Shown piece after piece: positions 9,531-17,123 of a stretch of 64,000 nucleotides of DNA; within the stretch, counting starts at the first letter, position 1; each line of letters starts with the position of its first letter. Source of the stretch: Candidatus Poribacteria bacterium (GTDB taxonomy: Bacteria > Poribacteria > WGA-4E > WGA-3G); assembly GCA_022825825.1 (NCBI GenBank), contig JAJDWA010000029.1, forward strand, positions 1-64,000, in the 5' to 3' direction. Under the pieces are notes generated by a model. The model did no database searches. It worked only from the letters and a program-made list of their open reading frames with translations, and had not been told where the DNA came from. A program made the translations under genes and the position numbers.

Positions 9531-9885
9531 TAGAAATCTCCTTCGTTTTATATAAATTATGGTTGCCTCTATCTGTTTAAAAGAGAGGCATTTCCTTTAC
9601 GCCGATACGCGGCGTATTAATTATTCTAATGATGACAGACTATAAGGGGTGTTGGCGTACACCAACAAAGAAAGGTTTTAGTAATTTGTCCCTATAGGGT
9701 GCTGGCTAACATTATAACATGACACACAAGGTGTTTACATGTTATAATGTTAGCCAGCTCTGTCATATTGGTTCTGTGACAGTGCTAAGCGTTCGCTGGT
9801 GTGTTGTCACTGGCGACGCACCTAACCTAATAGGTTAGAAAGCACCCAACGTAACCCACGCACGCTGCGTGGATTCCTAACGTCA
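9531..9885 (-). promoter_or_regulatory. long structured 5' leader of locus A
   Basis: About 355 nt lie between the predicted transcription start and the ATG at 9530. The transcript reads, in order, a small hairpin with CCACGC/GCGTGG arms, a CTAACCT/AGGTTAG hairpin, the 135-nt core (9632-9766), then ACGCCG/CGGCGT and TGCCTCT/AGAGGCA hairpins before the ribosome site. The upstream part includes a dispersed intergenic repeat not shared with locus B. It matches no riboswitch class that I recognise. Confidence 0.6.
9632..9766 (-). ncRNA. candidate structured RNA core, copy A
   Basis: The element is closed by ATGACAGA pairing with TCTGTCAT (plus-strand positions 9632-9639 and 9759-9766). Inside is a perfect 21-bp hairpin (arms 9701-9721 and 9738-9758, 16-nt loop) and a smaller GTTGG/CCAAC hairpin at about 9652-9667. 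The homologous copy at 50191-50327 keeps the closing stem, the length and the GCTGG/CCAGC hairpin base, but changes the rest of the long stem on both sides, i.e. base pairing is preserved. It could be a cis-regulatory leader or a processed RNA. Confidence 0.6.
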
Positions 9886-9891
9886 AATATT

Positions 9892-9920
9892 ATTATAACA
9901 TTTTCTAAATAAATTGTCAA
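9892..9920 (-). promoter_or_regulatory. perfect sigma-70 consensus promoter of locus A
   Basis: Read on the minus strand: TTGACA (9920-9915), 17-bp spacer, TATAAT (9897-9892). Both hexamers and the spacing are exact consensus. The predicted start is near 9885. The same exact consensus drives locus B. Confidence 0.85.
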
Positions 9921-10166
9921 GAAAAAAATGCACAAAAATACTAAATTTGTTGAGATACGAAAATCGAGACTAAAAAATATGTAGAAATGCGTAAATCGCG
10001 CCTATTGATAAAGTGTAACAGAATAAGAATAATCCTGAAAATATACGAATTGCCTCCGTCATGATTTTGGAATTCCCTCTTATTACTTTTGATAAAAACG
10101 GAAAATAACGCTGATTCGCGCACTTTTTTTATTATAGATTGATAGCAAAACATTTGATAAACACAC

Positions 10167-12149
10167 ATGACACAGACACCTAAAACACTAACCCTTAGAG
10201 ATATTTTTAGCCCTGGCGGTATTATTTCACAGCATCTTTCAGGATATGAGTTTCGTGAGGAGCAGCTTCACATGGCAAACGCAGTTGCTCGCGCGTTTGC
10301 GGCATCTGAACACCTGATTGTAGAGGCGGGAACCGGTGTCGGAAAAAGTTTTGCGTACCTTATACCCGCCGTTTCACTCGCGCTTAAGACGGACCAGCCA
10401 GTTGTCATATCAACCAATACGATTAGCTTACAGGAACAGCTTGTTACGAAAGATATTCCATTTTTGGAAAGTGTTCTGCCCCGTGATTTCAAGGCAGTGC
10501 TTGCAAAAGGACGAAGAAACTATCTCTCGCGGCGGCGATTAGAGAGTCTACTCACTTATGAACGTGCGTTATTTGACACGATGGAAGAAGTTGATCAGGT
10601 TAAGGAAATTGTTAATTGGGTAGAAACAACTGACGATGGAAGTCGGGCGGATCTGCCAATAGAACCTATATCCCATATTTGGGATAAGGTGGCATCTGAT
10701 CGCGATAACTGTCTTGGTCGCAAGTGTCCTACCTATGACGTTTGTTTCTACTTCAATGCGCGGAGCGAGATGCATGAAGCGGACCTGCTTATCGTCAACC
10801 ATCATCTCCTTTTTAGTGATTTAGCAATTCGTCAGCTCGATTCATCCGCGGGAATTCTCCCAAACTATGACTACCTAATCATTGATGAAGCACATCATCT
10901 GGAAGCCATAGCAACACACCATACCAGTCTTGAAATTAGCAATACGAAGATCAAATGGTTCTTAGATTCACTCCACAACCAGCGGAACGAAAGCGGAACG
11001 GCAACACGATTTAACTCAACAGATCTGATTGATGAAGTTGATGAAGCGCGTGAACGAGCTAATCTGTTTTTCGAAACTATTGCGGCGTATTTTGCAGATA
11101 TAGATGGATATACCGCCACAAAACGAATTGATGAGAGTAATATTGCTGAGGTTTTTCCGAAAGGAAATGTATTAGAGGCTCCCTTGGCCCACATTGAAAA
11201 AACGCTAAAACAATTACACGATAGGGCCACAACGGATGACGATGAGCAGGAATTGGCTTCATATCACAACCAGTGCAAGCGACTCAGAGAAGAGTTAGAC
11301 TTGATGATTCGACAACCCGACTCGGATTATATCTACTGGGCGGAGACTTCAAGGTGGGGACGGACATCCCGCATTCTTCTCAATGCTACACCGATAAATG
11401 TCAGTCGGATGTTACAGGAAAACCTTTTTGATGCCAAAGAGAGCGTTGTATTGACGAGTGCTACACTTGCTACGAATAAAAATTTCGATTACTTTAAAAA
11501 GCGGATCGGTATAAATGAGTGTCGGGAACTGCTTTTACATTCTCCATTTAACTTTAAGGAGCAGGTAAAAATTCATGTGCCGCGTTCTATGCCGGACCCA
11601 AATAATGTTGAATTCATCCCTGCTGCCATTCGTGAAATAAAGCATTATCTCAAATTGACGCACGGCAAAGCATTCGTCCTGTTTACCAGTTACAAAATGA
11701 TGGATGAGGTTTACGAAGAGGTTGCTCCTTACCTCGCTGAAATAGGTATTGATGTTTTTAAACAGGGAGGCGAACTTTCACGGACAGATATGTTACAGGC
11801 GTTCCGTGAAGATACGAATTCTGTCTTGTTTGGAACTTCCAGTTTTTGGGAAGGCGTTGATGTACGGGGTGAAGCACTGAGTAACGTAGTTATCACAAAA
11901 CTCCCGTTTGAAGTGCCAACACATCCGGTTATGGAAGCACGCGTTAAACAGATTAAGGAACAAGGTGGAAATGACTTTTTAGAATTCAGTTTACCCGAAG
12001 CAATACTGCGTCTCAAACAAGGGTTTGGCCGTCTTATCCGTACACAAACCGATCAGGGCATCGTGGTAATTCTGGATTCACGTATCAGAACCCGCAGTTA
12101 CGGCAAATTATTTTTAGATTCTCTGCCGCCTTGCGATATTGTAGCCTGA
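10167..12149 (+). CDS. dinG: DinG-family ATP-dependent DNA helicase
   Basis: A 660-aa superfamily 2 helicase of the XPD/DinG group, a 5'-3' DNA helicase used in repair and R-loop or replication-fork clearance. Walker A is AGTGVGKS at 54-61, the DEAH box lies near 240 (LIIDEAHHLE), and motif VI is QGFGRLIRT near 610. The iron-sulphur insert has three cysteines (DNCLGRKCPTYDVC near 180), but the first family cysteine, expected in the KGR-NYLC context, is serine here (GRRNYLSRRRL near 115). The cluster may therefore be altered or absent. No ribosome site is obvious at this ATG. Monocistronic, divergent from locus A. Confidence 0.85.
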   Translation: MTQTPKTLTLRDIFSPGGIISQHLSGYEFREEQLHMANAVARAFAASEHLIVEAGTGVGKSFAYLIPAVSLALKTDQPVVISTNTISLQEQLVTKDIPFLESVLPRDFKAVLAKGRRNYLSRRRLESLLTYERALFDTMEEVDQVKEIVNWVETTDDGSRADLPIEPISHIWDKVASDRDNCLGRKCPTYDVCFYFNARSEMHEADLLIVNHHLLFSDLAIRQLDSSAGILPNYDYLIIDEAHHLEAIATHHTSLEISNTKIKWFLDSLHNQRNESGTATRFNSTDLIDEVDEARERANLFFETIAAYFADIDGYTATKRIDESNIAEVFPKGNVLEAPLAHIEKTLKQLHDRATTDDDEQELASYHNQCKRLREELDLMIRQPDSDYIYWAETSRWGRTSRILLNATPINVSRMLQENLFDAKESVVLTSATLATNKNFDYFKKRIGINECRELLLHSPFNFKEQVKIHVPRSMPDPNNVEFIPAAIREIKHYLKLTHGKAFVLFTSYKMMDEVYEEVAPYLAEIGIDVFKQGGELSRTDMLQAFREDTNSVLFGTSSFWEGVDVRGEALSNVVITKLPFEVPTHPVMEARVKQIKEQGGNDFLEFSLPEAILRLKQGFGRLIRTQTDQGIVVILDSRIRTRSYGKLFLDSLPPCDIVA

Positions 12150-12245
12150 ATTTCGGGATGTCTGCTTTGTGAGACAATTTTCCACATTTTATAGTGAAAT
12201 CCAAAAAATGTGAACACTTTTCGGTGAATCAACGCCTCATGCACT

Positions 12246-12330
12246 TATAGCATTCGGAGGGTGTTGTTTCTAACCAATGCAGAATACTGGACGCGTATTC
12301 TGAATTGGTTAGAAAACCGCACCTACCGAG
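12246..12330. repeat. dispersed palindromic intergenic repeat
   Basis: A hyphenated palindrome: TTTCTAACCAAT (12267-12278) pairs with ATTGGTTAGAAA (12304-12315), enclosing CAGAATAC (12280-12287) and GTATTCTG (12295-12302). It ends in a GCACCTACC tract. The same CAGAATAC/GTATTCTG plus GGTTAGGAAACC arrangement occurs at 38881-38930. It lies between convergent genes, and a TATAGTGAAATCC motif just upstream (about 12192) matches the end of the element at 47806. Confidence 0.7.
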
Positions 12331-12372
12331 ACGAATCGCGTTAATTTGGTATAAGGTGCTTCTGTTACATTC

Positions 12373-13509
12373 TTAGTAACGTTGCGGCGCTGGTTGAGCA
12401 ACCCGAATCCCTTTACTGTGTGTAAACGGAAACTTAAATTCCACCGTTTGGTAACGCTGCACACCTTCTGAAGATGACGCTTTTTCAATCGGCAAGACCA
12501 CGGTGAGTTCAACAGCATTTCCTTTTACTTGTGTAAATGGAACGAAACCTTCCACACTTTTACCCGGTTCAACACCGATACGAGGTGCCCCAACATGTTT
12601 TTCTACAATGGGCATCCGTTTTTCAAGTAAAATTTCTCGTGCTTTTTCGAGACCGTTTGTAACATAAAGCCCGGTGGCTCTTGACATATAAGAGAACCGT
12701 AGCCTTAAATCTTCATAATTAAGGCCTGGGTAGACGTTTTCACCCTGGTCTACTACCGTGCTTTTTTTCACATCAAAGATAACATGTTCATTACGATTAT
12801 TAGTAATCTGCACATAAAACACATCTGTTTTGTCACCTTGTTTGAGTCCCTCAGTTTCGTAAAAGGGTGAAAAGGCGTTCCCACGATTATATTTCCGATC
12901 CAAATCTGCTCTGCGCCAATAACAAATGGAAACAGTAATTCCATCCAGTGTTTTGGTGAGAATATTTTGTCTTGCTTGTGTTTGAAATGCCTCTGGATGA
13001 TCTGAGACAAGTACGACGTCTACCATCTTCCTGTCTTCGTTTTCCTTTGGCAATTCAATCTGTGGTTGCACCTCTGCCCAATCTGTCAAAAAATTATCCC
13101 AATCGTTAATAGAATACGCGTACTCCGGAAAAGCAAGCATATACGTTAATGCTTTGGTATTTGCCTCGTTCCCCTTGGCTATTCGAAAACCGACTGTTTG
13201 TAGCCCATGCTTCTCTAAAACAGGCTTTGCCATGTCTTCGGAAGGAATTGCTGGGATAACCACATCAGCGGAAGGATTATTGGCTTTTTCCATTAAAGCA
13301 TCTGCGATATTATGCACCGGTTGAATTGGAGCCAAACTTGCTAAGGACTGCCCACAACCTGACACAACAAGTCCTAACAAAAAGAGCATCCCTATATTCA
13401 GCAGCAAATCTCCGCGTTGTCCCTTAATTTGTCTGCTTCGGCACAAACGCCTCCCTACATATCTCTCCACATTCTCGCAAGATTTTGTTTGTCTATAGAA
13501 CCATTTCAT
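12373..13509 (-). CDS. putative lipoprotein of unknown function
   Basis: About 378 aa from the ATG at 13509, which is preceded by AAGGAGG (11-base spacing); the frame is open to 13536 without a ribosome site. A hydrophobic segment with lipobox VVSGC predicts lipid attachment, but it sits unusually far in (Cys near residue 53), after a positively charged, arginine-rich region, so the true start may be further downstream. The mature protein is mixed alpha/beta with a PFTQVKG and a KFPFTHSKG repeat-like motif near the end. No family is recognised. Confidence 0.6.
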   Translation of the reverse strand: MKWFYRQTKSCENVERYVGRRLCRSRQIKGQRGDLLLNIGMLFLLGLVVSGCGQSLASLAPIQPVHNIADALMEKANNPSADVVIPAIPSEDMAKPVLEKHGLQTVGFRIAKGNEANTKALTYMLAFPEYAYSINDWDNFLTDWAEVQPQIELPKENEDRKMVDVVLVSDHPEAFQTQARQNILTKTLDGITVSICYWRRADLDRKYNRGNAFSPFYETEGLKQGDKTDVFYVQITNNRNEHVIFDVKKSTVVDQGENVYPGLNYEDLRLRFSYMSRATGLYVTNGLEKAREILLEKRMPIVEKHVGAPRIGVEPGKSVEGFVPFTQVKGNAVELTVVLPIEKASSSEGVQRYQTVEFKFPFTHSKGIRVAQPAPQRY

Positions 13510-13644
13510 AGATAAAATTGCCTCCTTGTCTACCATTATGAGAATGGCAACTTAATTAGTTGTTTGTCATAAAACGTGACTTTAAGATACCATACTCACA
13601 ATTTTTCGTCAACAATATAATATTGGGGGTGTGTAAATATTTTG

Positions 13645-13706
13645 TCACACCATCATCCCTGCATCACGATACATCTGTTTAAGCAAAGTGATTTCTGCAT
13701 CAATGC
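13645..13706 (-). pseudogene. frameshifted C-terminal tail of the 68-aa protein
   Basis: Directly after the 68-aa frame, another frame encodes SIDAEITLLKQMYRDAGMMV then a stop. Removing one A from the A5 run at 13707-13711 would join it in frame. The remnant at 16978 carries a similar tail (ELIKQTYRDAGW), supporting a formerly continuous protein. This could be a sequencing error, decay, or slippage at the homopolymer. Confidence 0.45.
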
Positions 13707-13906
13707 TTTTTAACATTTTGCATCGGATCCTCTTTGGTGAGTTCGCCATTCGGTAGTTCATAGTAAAGGTGTCCGTTGATATCGTACACATTCGGAATTC
13801 CCTTTTTACGGTTTTCTTCTTGTGCCTTTTTGGCAGCACGATTTGCAATCTGCAGCATTTCATGTGCCCATTTGTATGTTTCAAGGTTTAATTTGTCTTG
13901 ACACAT
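13700..13906 (-). CDS. small protein coupled to the zeta-type kinase
   Basis: A 68-aa, charged, helical protein (YKWAHEMLQIANRAAKKAQEE) followed by a beta-like LYYELPNGEL segment. Its ATG shares one base with the TAA of the kinase gene (TAATG at 13906), so translation is probably coupled. It is a reasonable candidate for an antitoxin or partner of the kinase, although classical epsilon antitoxins precede zeta and look different. The end is probably shifted out of frame at an A5 run; see the separate tail entry. Confidence 0.6.
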   Translation of the reverse strand: MCQDKLNLETYKWAHEMLQIANRAAKKAQEENRKKGIPNVYDINGHLYYELPNGELTKEDPMQNVKKH

Positions 13907-14493
13907 TATATTTCTCCAATGCTAATGTCTTGCATAAACAATTCAAAAATATCTCTATTTGTAACCGTGAGTTGATTACCTTCACCAAAAGCAATTTCTT
14001 GAGGTTGTTCACCTGAATTGTAGATTAGTTTCCATCGGTCTACCTGATTTTTGTAGATGTGCCAAAAGTTATGTTTACTCCGATAGAAGCGTCTCACAAT
14101 GTCTTCCGTTGGCACATGGTGTCCGCCTGCCCTGACCCGATTTCGGACGCGAGCGATGCACGTTTCAGGTGATTTTAAGAAAAGAAAAACGATTGACACT
14201 GTCCATCCAGCACGTTTCAATTTAGAGATTATTCTCTGAAATCCTCTACCCGAAAGCGTCACCTCAACAATAAAATCTTTTTCTGCCTCAATAAGATGGT
14301 GAATTTCGTCAAAAAACAGACGGCCTGCTTGGATTCGGACTTTGCCAAATTCTTCTGGTGTAGAAACGAGTTGTTCAGCGATTGCGTCAGCACTGATGTA
14401 TTCAGAAACCTCAGAAGATCGTAGATATTCAGAAGCAAACGTTGTTTTGCCAGACCCGTTTGGACCGGCTACAATCATCACATTTTTTGACAA
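13906..14493 (-). CDS. zeta-toxin-like P-loop kinase
   Basis: About 195 aa. Walker A is AGPNGSGKTT directly after the start, followed by SADAIAEQL, EVTLSGRGF and RVRNRVRAGGHHVP, the layout of zeta toxin/UDP-GlcNAc kinase-like proteins. Family members phosphorylate UDP-GlcNAc and so block cell-wall synthesis; here that activity is inferred. I place the start at the TTG at 14493 because GAGAGG lies seven bases upstream. The longer ATG frame to 14586 reads through a CCCCCTTATCAAGGGG-type intergenic repeat and adds no conserved sequence. It is followed by a coupled small gene, and a HTH gene lies 120 bp upstream on the same strand, so the three may form a toxin-antitoxin unit. Confidence 0.75.
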   Translation of the reverse strand: MSKNVMIVAGPNGSGKTTFASEYLRSSEVSEYISADAIAEQLVSTPEEFGKVRIQAGRLFFDEIHHLIEAEKDFIVEVTLSGRGFQRIISKLKRAGWTVSIVFLFLKSPETCIARVRNRVRAGGHHVPTEDIVRRFYRSKHNFWHIYKNQVDRWKLIYNSGEQPQEIAFGEGNQLTVTNRDIFELFMQDISIGEI

Positions 14494-14613
14494 AGGGTTT
14501 CCTCTCTGCTTCCGTTTCTTTATAGTCAGGATGGACACATTTCCTCTTAAAGTTCCACTGTCCCCCCTTATCAAGGGGAAATGCATCTGTCCTGTTATAG
14601 AAAATATAGAAAA

Positions 14614-15018
14614 TTAAGCTGTAGATGATTCAGCCACTTGCTCTGCGCTTGCATCTAATGGCTCGCTTGATGTTGTCAACTGTTGGGTTACGGATGCATC
14701 GCTATTATTATCTGCAGCTAAAGGTTCAATAGAAAGTTGCCATCCAAATGCTTTGAGCATGGTACTAAGAGTGCCAAGATGCAGCGGTCCCTCGCTAAAT
14801 AGGAATTTTGAAAGCGCATCGGGAGATATACCAGCTTCTTCCGCAACTTTAGGAATACCCCCTTGCGCTTCTACTACATTCCGGACTCCTTTTAGAAAAA
14901 ATGGTGTGTCTCCATCAATTAGGTATTCTTCGAGTGAAACTTGGAGGTAGCTGAATGCTTTTTCTGGATTAGTGAGTTTTTCTATTAAAAACTCGTGCCA
15001 TGTTGGATATTTTTCCAT
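14614..15018 (-). CDS. HI1420-type HTH antitoxin-like protein
   Basis: A 134-aa protein with a helix-turn-helix near residues 45-90: FLKGVRNVVEAQGG, KVAEEAGISPDALSKFL and LGTLSTMLKAFGW. This matches the DNA-binding addiction-module antidote family (HI1420/HigA-like), normally paired with a RelE/ParE-fold toxin. No such toxin is adjacent; the nearest candidate is the zeta-like kinase downstream. The last 30 residues are a Ser/Thr/Ala-rich disordered tail. No ribosome site is evident. Confidence 0.7.
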   Translation of the reverse strand: MEKYPTWHEFLIEKLTNPEKAFSYLQVSLEEYLIDGDTPFFLKGVRNVVEAQGGIPKVAEEAGISPDALSKFLFSEGPLHLGTLSTMLKAFGWQLSIEPLAADNNSDASVTQQLTTSSEPLDASAEQVAESSTA

Positions 15019-15188
15019 TATTATGTCTCAATGTAGGCGTTCATTGTCTGAATCGCTGATTGACGCGAATGACACAGATAAACGCGGATTTTAAGCGTTT
15101 TCAATGTATATACTCTTCTGGTTTAGTGGATCGTTATATGACTCAGGGAAATTAATCGTAGCAATCCAATATCCCAAACTAACTTATG

Positions 15189-16859
15189 CTACTCAACTTT
15201 ACTACTATTATTGCTGAGTTTGCCACTACGAACAACCGAAATGAGAAAATTAAGAAATTCAACAGCCTCTCCAAGAATCTTAGTGAATGCCTCCTGACGA
15301 TTCAGGTTTTCGATATCGAAATGCGTAGCGGATCTTTGGTACCTATTGTCATTTAAGATTTCAATATGTGAACTACTACGTGTTGTCCGCAAATCCCACA
15401 AGCATCTTAGAAAGGTGATATGTTGCTCAGTTTCCGCAATTTCTTGAGAATTCAAGACATACTCCAACCGGCCAATGCCACGTTTAATGTCTTTCTGCTG
15501 GTCATTTGGAATCAATTTTTTTAAGCATTTTTCGTTGAGTGTTTCGATTAAAATACTCGTGAGATCTGAAACTAAGTCTTTAAAGTGAGATTCTTCGTTA
15601 GTAGTAGGAATCCTCAAACGTTGGAGACGGTGGGCATCTCCAGGCGGCAGCGGTTTTAGTAACTGCCACCCCAAACATTCATTGCACGCCTTTTGCAGCT
15701 GTTCATAACTTTGCTTGAACAAGATATCGGGTTGATCTGAATTCGCCCACTCACCCTGAATCATCCGCCTACCGAAAGTTTTACTCACACTGCCTTCTGG
15801 TATAATGTTATGGGATTTCCAATGTAATTGTTCTGTATAGGGTAGATGCCTTCCAAGCTCATCTAAAAACACACAAACTTTGTCGGGGTGATGGTTGTCG
15901 ATTTGGATGCTGCCCCACAGACGACAACTCACGATTGAATCCCTAACTGTGTATTTGCTCGATTCATTATAGTATTTATCCAGTACCTGCTTGCTGAAAT
16001 GTACACGAGTGAGTTTCCAAGCCAAATCTGATTTTTCACCAGGATACTCACCCAATTTTTCTGGATCGCAGGTATACTCGTCCCCATGGGCATTAATGAT
16101 GAATTCAACATATCTCCGCTCATGAGAGATTGGTACAGGTTTGATAATACGCTTTACTTCCAGTTTGCTATCCACCTGATAATCACCGTCACCGCGAAGT
16201 TCGCCGTAACTGTGCCGCCAACATGTAAGTTCATCCCTATGAAGAATTTTCCAAGCTTCCCTTCCTCCGTACTGAAGTTCTGCGCGGTCGAGTTCCAGTT
16301 CTTCTGGAGAGTGTTCCGAGCGTTCACAACAACGAAATTGAATTGAGAGAGACATCTCTTTAAGTAGCAACCACTGGTGAATTTCCTTGAGTCTGATCTG
16401 GACATGGTTTGGTTTGACAGTAGCGACGACAACCTCTTCCTTGCCTTCATCAATTCTGAAGTATTTATCTGTTTTCCCATCACGATGATATAGGTAATGG
16501 AAAAGGCGAAACTCCTCAGATATCTCCACCCAAGGGTCAACAGGATGATAGCCTCCGACATGAATAACTAACGGTTCAACACCGTTTTCAACACCGTAGC
16601 GCAGGTATTTAATCTCACCTGAAACTTCGCACGGAAGACCATAACCAATGTCTAAGTCCCAATCTGAGTCGGAAAGTGCTTCCTCAATCTGATTATCCGG
16701 AATCAGAGCAGAATAGATGTAGCGTTTATGATACAAACCATTACTATCTATTTGAAACACGGTGACCATATCGGTTGGTCGTAGTTCACGTCGCATCTCT
16801 TCCAGATTATGGACTTGCGATAACCGTTTTTGTTCCTCATCAAGATTCATGATTTTCAT
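15189..16859 (-). CDS. large protein of unknown function with possible C-terminal HEPN-like domain
   Basis: A 556-aa cytoplasmic protein with no signal peptide or membrane segment. The N-terminal 380 residues are not recognised. The last 130 residues are mostly helical and contain DLRTTRSSSH, an R-x6-H arrangement resembling the RNase motif of HEPN domains. Since the gene sits next to zeta-like and antitoxin-like genes, a stress or defence role is possible, but this rests on a short motif. AGGAGG precedes the first ATG by only three bases, so the ATG four codons in may be used instead. Confidence 0.55.
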   Translation of the reverse strand: MKIMNLDEEQKRLSQVHNLEEMRRELRPTDMVTVFQIDSNGLYHKRYIYSALIPDNQIEEALSDSDWDLDIGYGLPCEVSGEIKYLRYGVENGVEPLVIHVGGYHPVDPWVEISEEFRLFHYLYHRDGKTDKYFRIDEGKEEVVVATVKPNHVQIRLKEIHQWLLLKEMSLSIQFRCCERSEHSPEELELDRAELQYGGREAWKILHRDELTCWRHSYGELRGDGDYQVDSKLEVKRIIKPVPISHERRYVEFIINAHGDEYTCDPEKLGEYPGEKSDLAWKLTRVHFSKQVLDKYYNESSKYTVRDSIVSCRLWGSIQIDNHHPDKVCVFLDELGRHLPYTEQLHWKSHNIIPEGSVSKTFGRRMIQGEWANSDQPDILFKQSYEQLQKACNECLGWQLLKPLPPGDAHRLQRLRIPTTNEESHFKDLVSDLTSILIETLNEKCLKKLIPNDQQKDIKRGIGRLEYVLNSQEIAETEQHITFLRCLWDLRTTRSSSHIEILNDNRYQRSATHFDIENLNRQEAFTKILGEAVEFLNFLISVVRSGKLSNNSSKVE

Positions 16860-16977
16860 TTTCCTCCTAACTAATAACGAAGTGCATTCGGTTAACCTTC
16901 AAACCCACTTTTCCAATTATTTATAACACCAATTATAACACCTGAAAATCCAATTTTCAAAGAAAACGCCCACTTTT

Positions 16978-17036
16978 CTAAGCCTCCATCCTGCATCCCG
17001 ATACGTTTGCTTAATCAGTTCATCCTCTGAATCCTT
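16978..17036 (-). pseudogene. remnant of a small YRDAG-tailed protein
   Basis: The minus strand encodes NKDSEDELIKQTYRDAGW without a start or an upstream continuing frame. It matches the tail downstream of the 68-aa gene at 13645 (ITLLKQMYRDAG), so it looks like the decayed end of a paralogue. Confidence 0.35.
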
Positions 17037-17123
17037 ATTTCCAATTGCTCCACCCAACAAAACGCTTTACATTCTGACCAATTTAATATACAATTAAACC
17101 AAAAAATTGGAGAAAAGTGTTCT

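Noticed and set aside
9701..9758. Integron attC site
   Set aside because: The long palindrome has TAAC/GTTA near its ends, but the RYYYAAC and GTTRRRY cores are not met and no integrase or cassettes are near.
9531..9900. Known riboswitch or 6S/tmRNA/RNase P RNA
   Set aside because: None of the conserved cores (TPP, cobalamin, SAM, c-di-GMP, glmS, RNase P) is recognisable on either strand.
9941..10168. 75-aa reading frame on the minus strand upstream of dinG
   Set aside because: It overlaps the locus A promoter and has no ribosome site or recognisable family; composition fits AT-rich intergenic DNA.
14494..14586. N-terminal extension of the zeta-like kinase
   Set aside because: It reads through a palindromic intergenic repeat and lacks a ribosome site; the TTG start has one.
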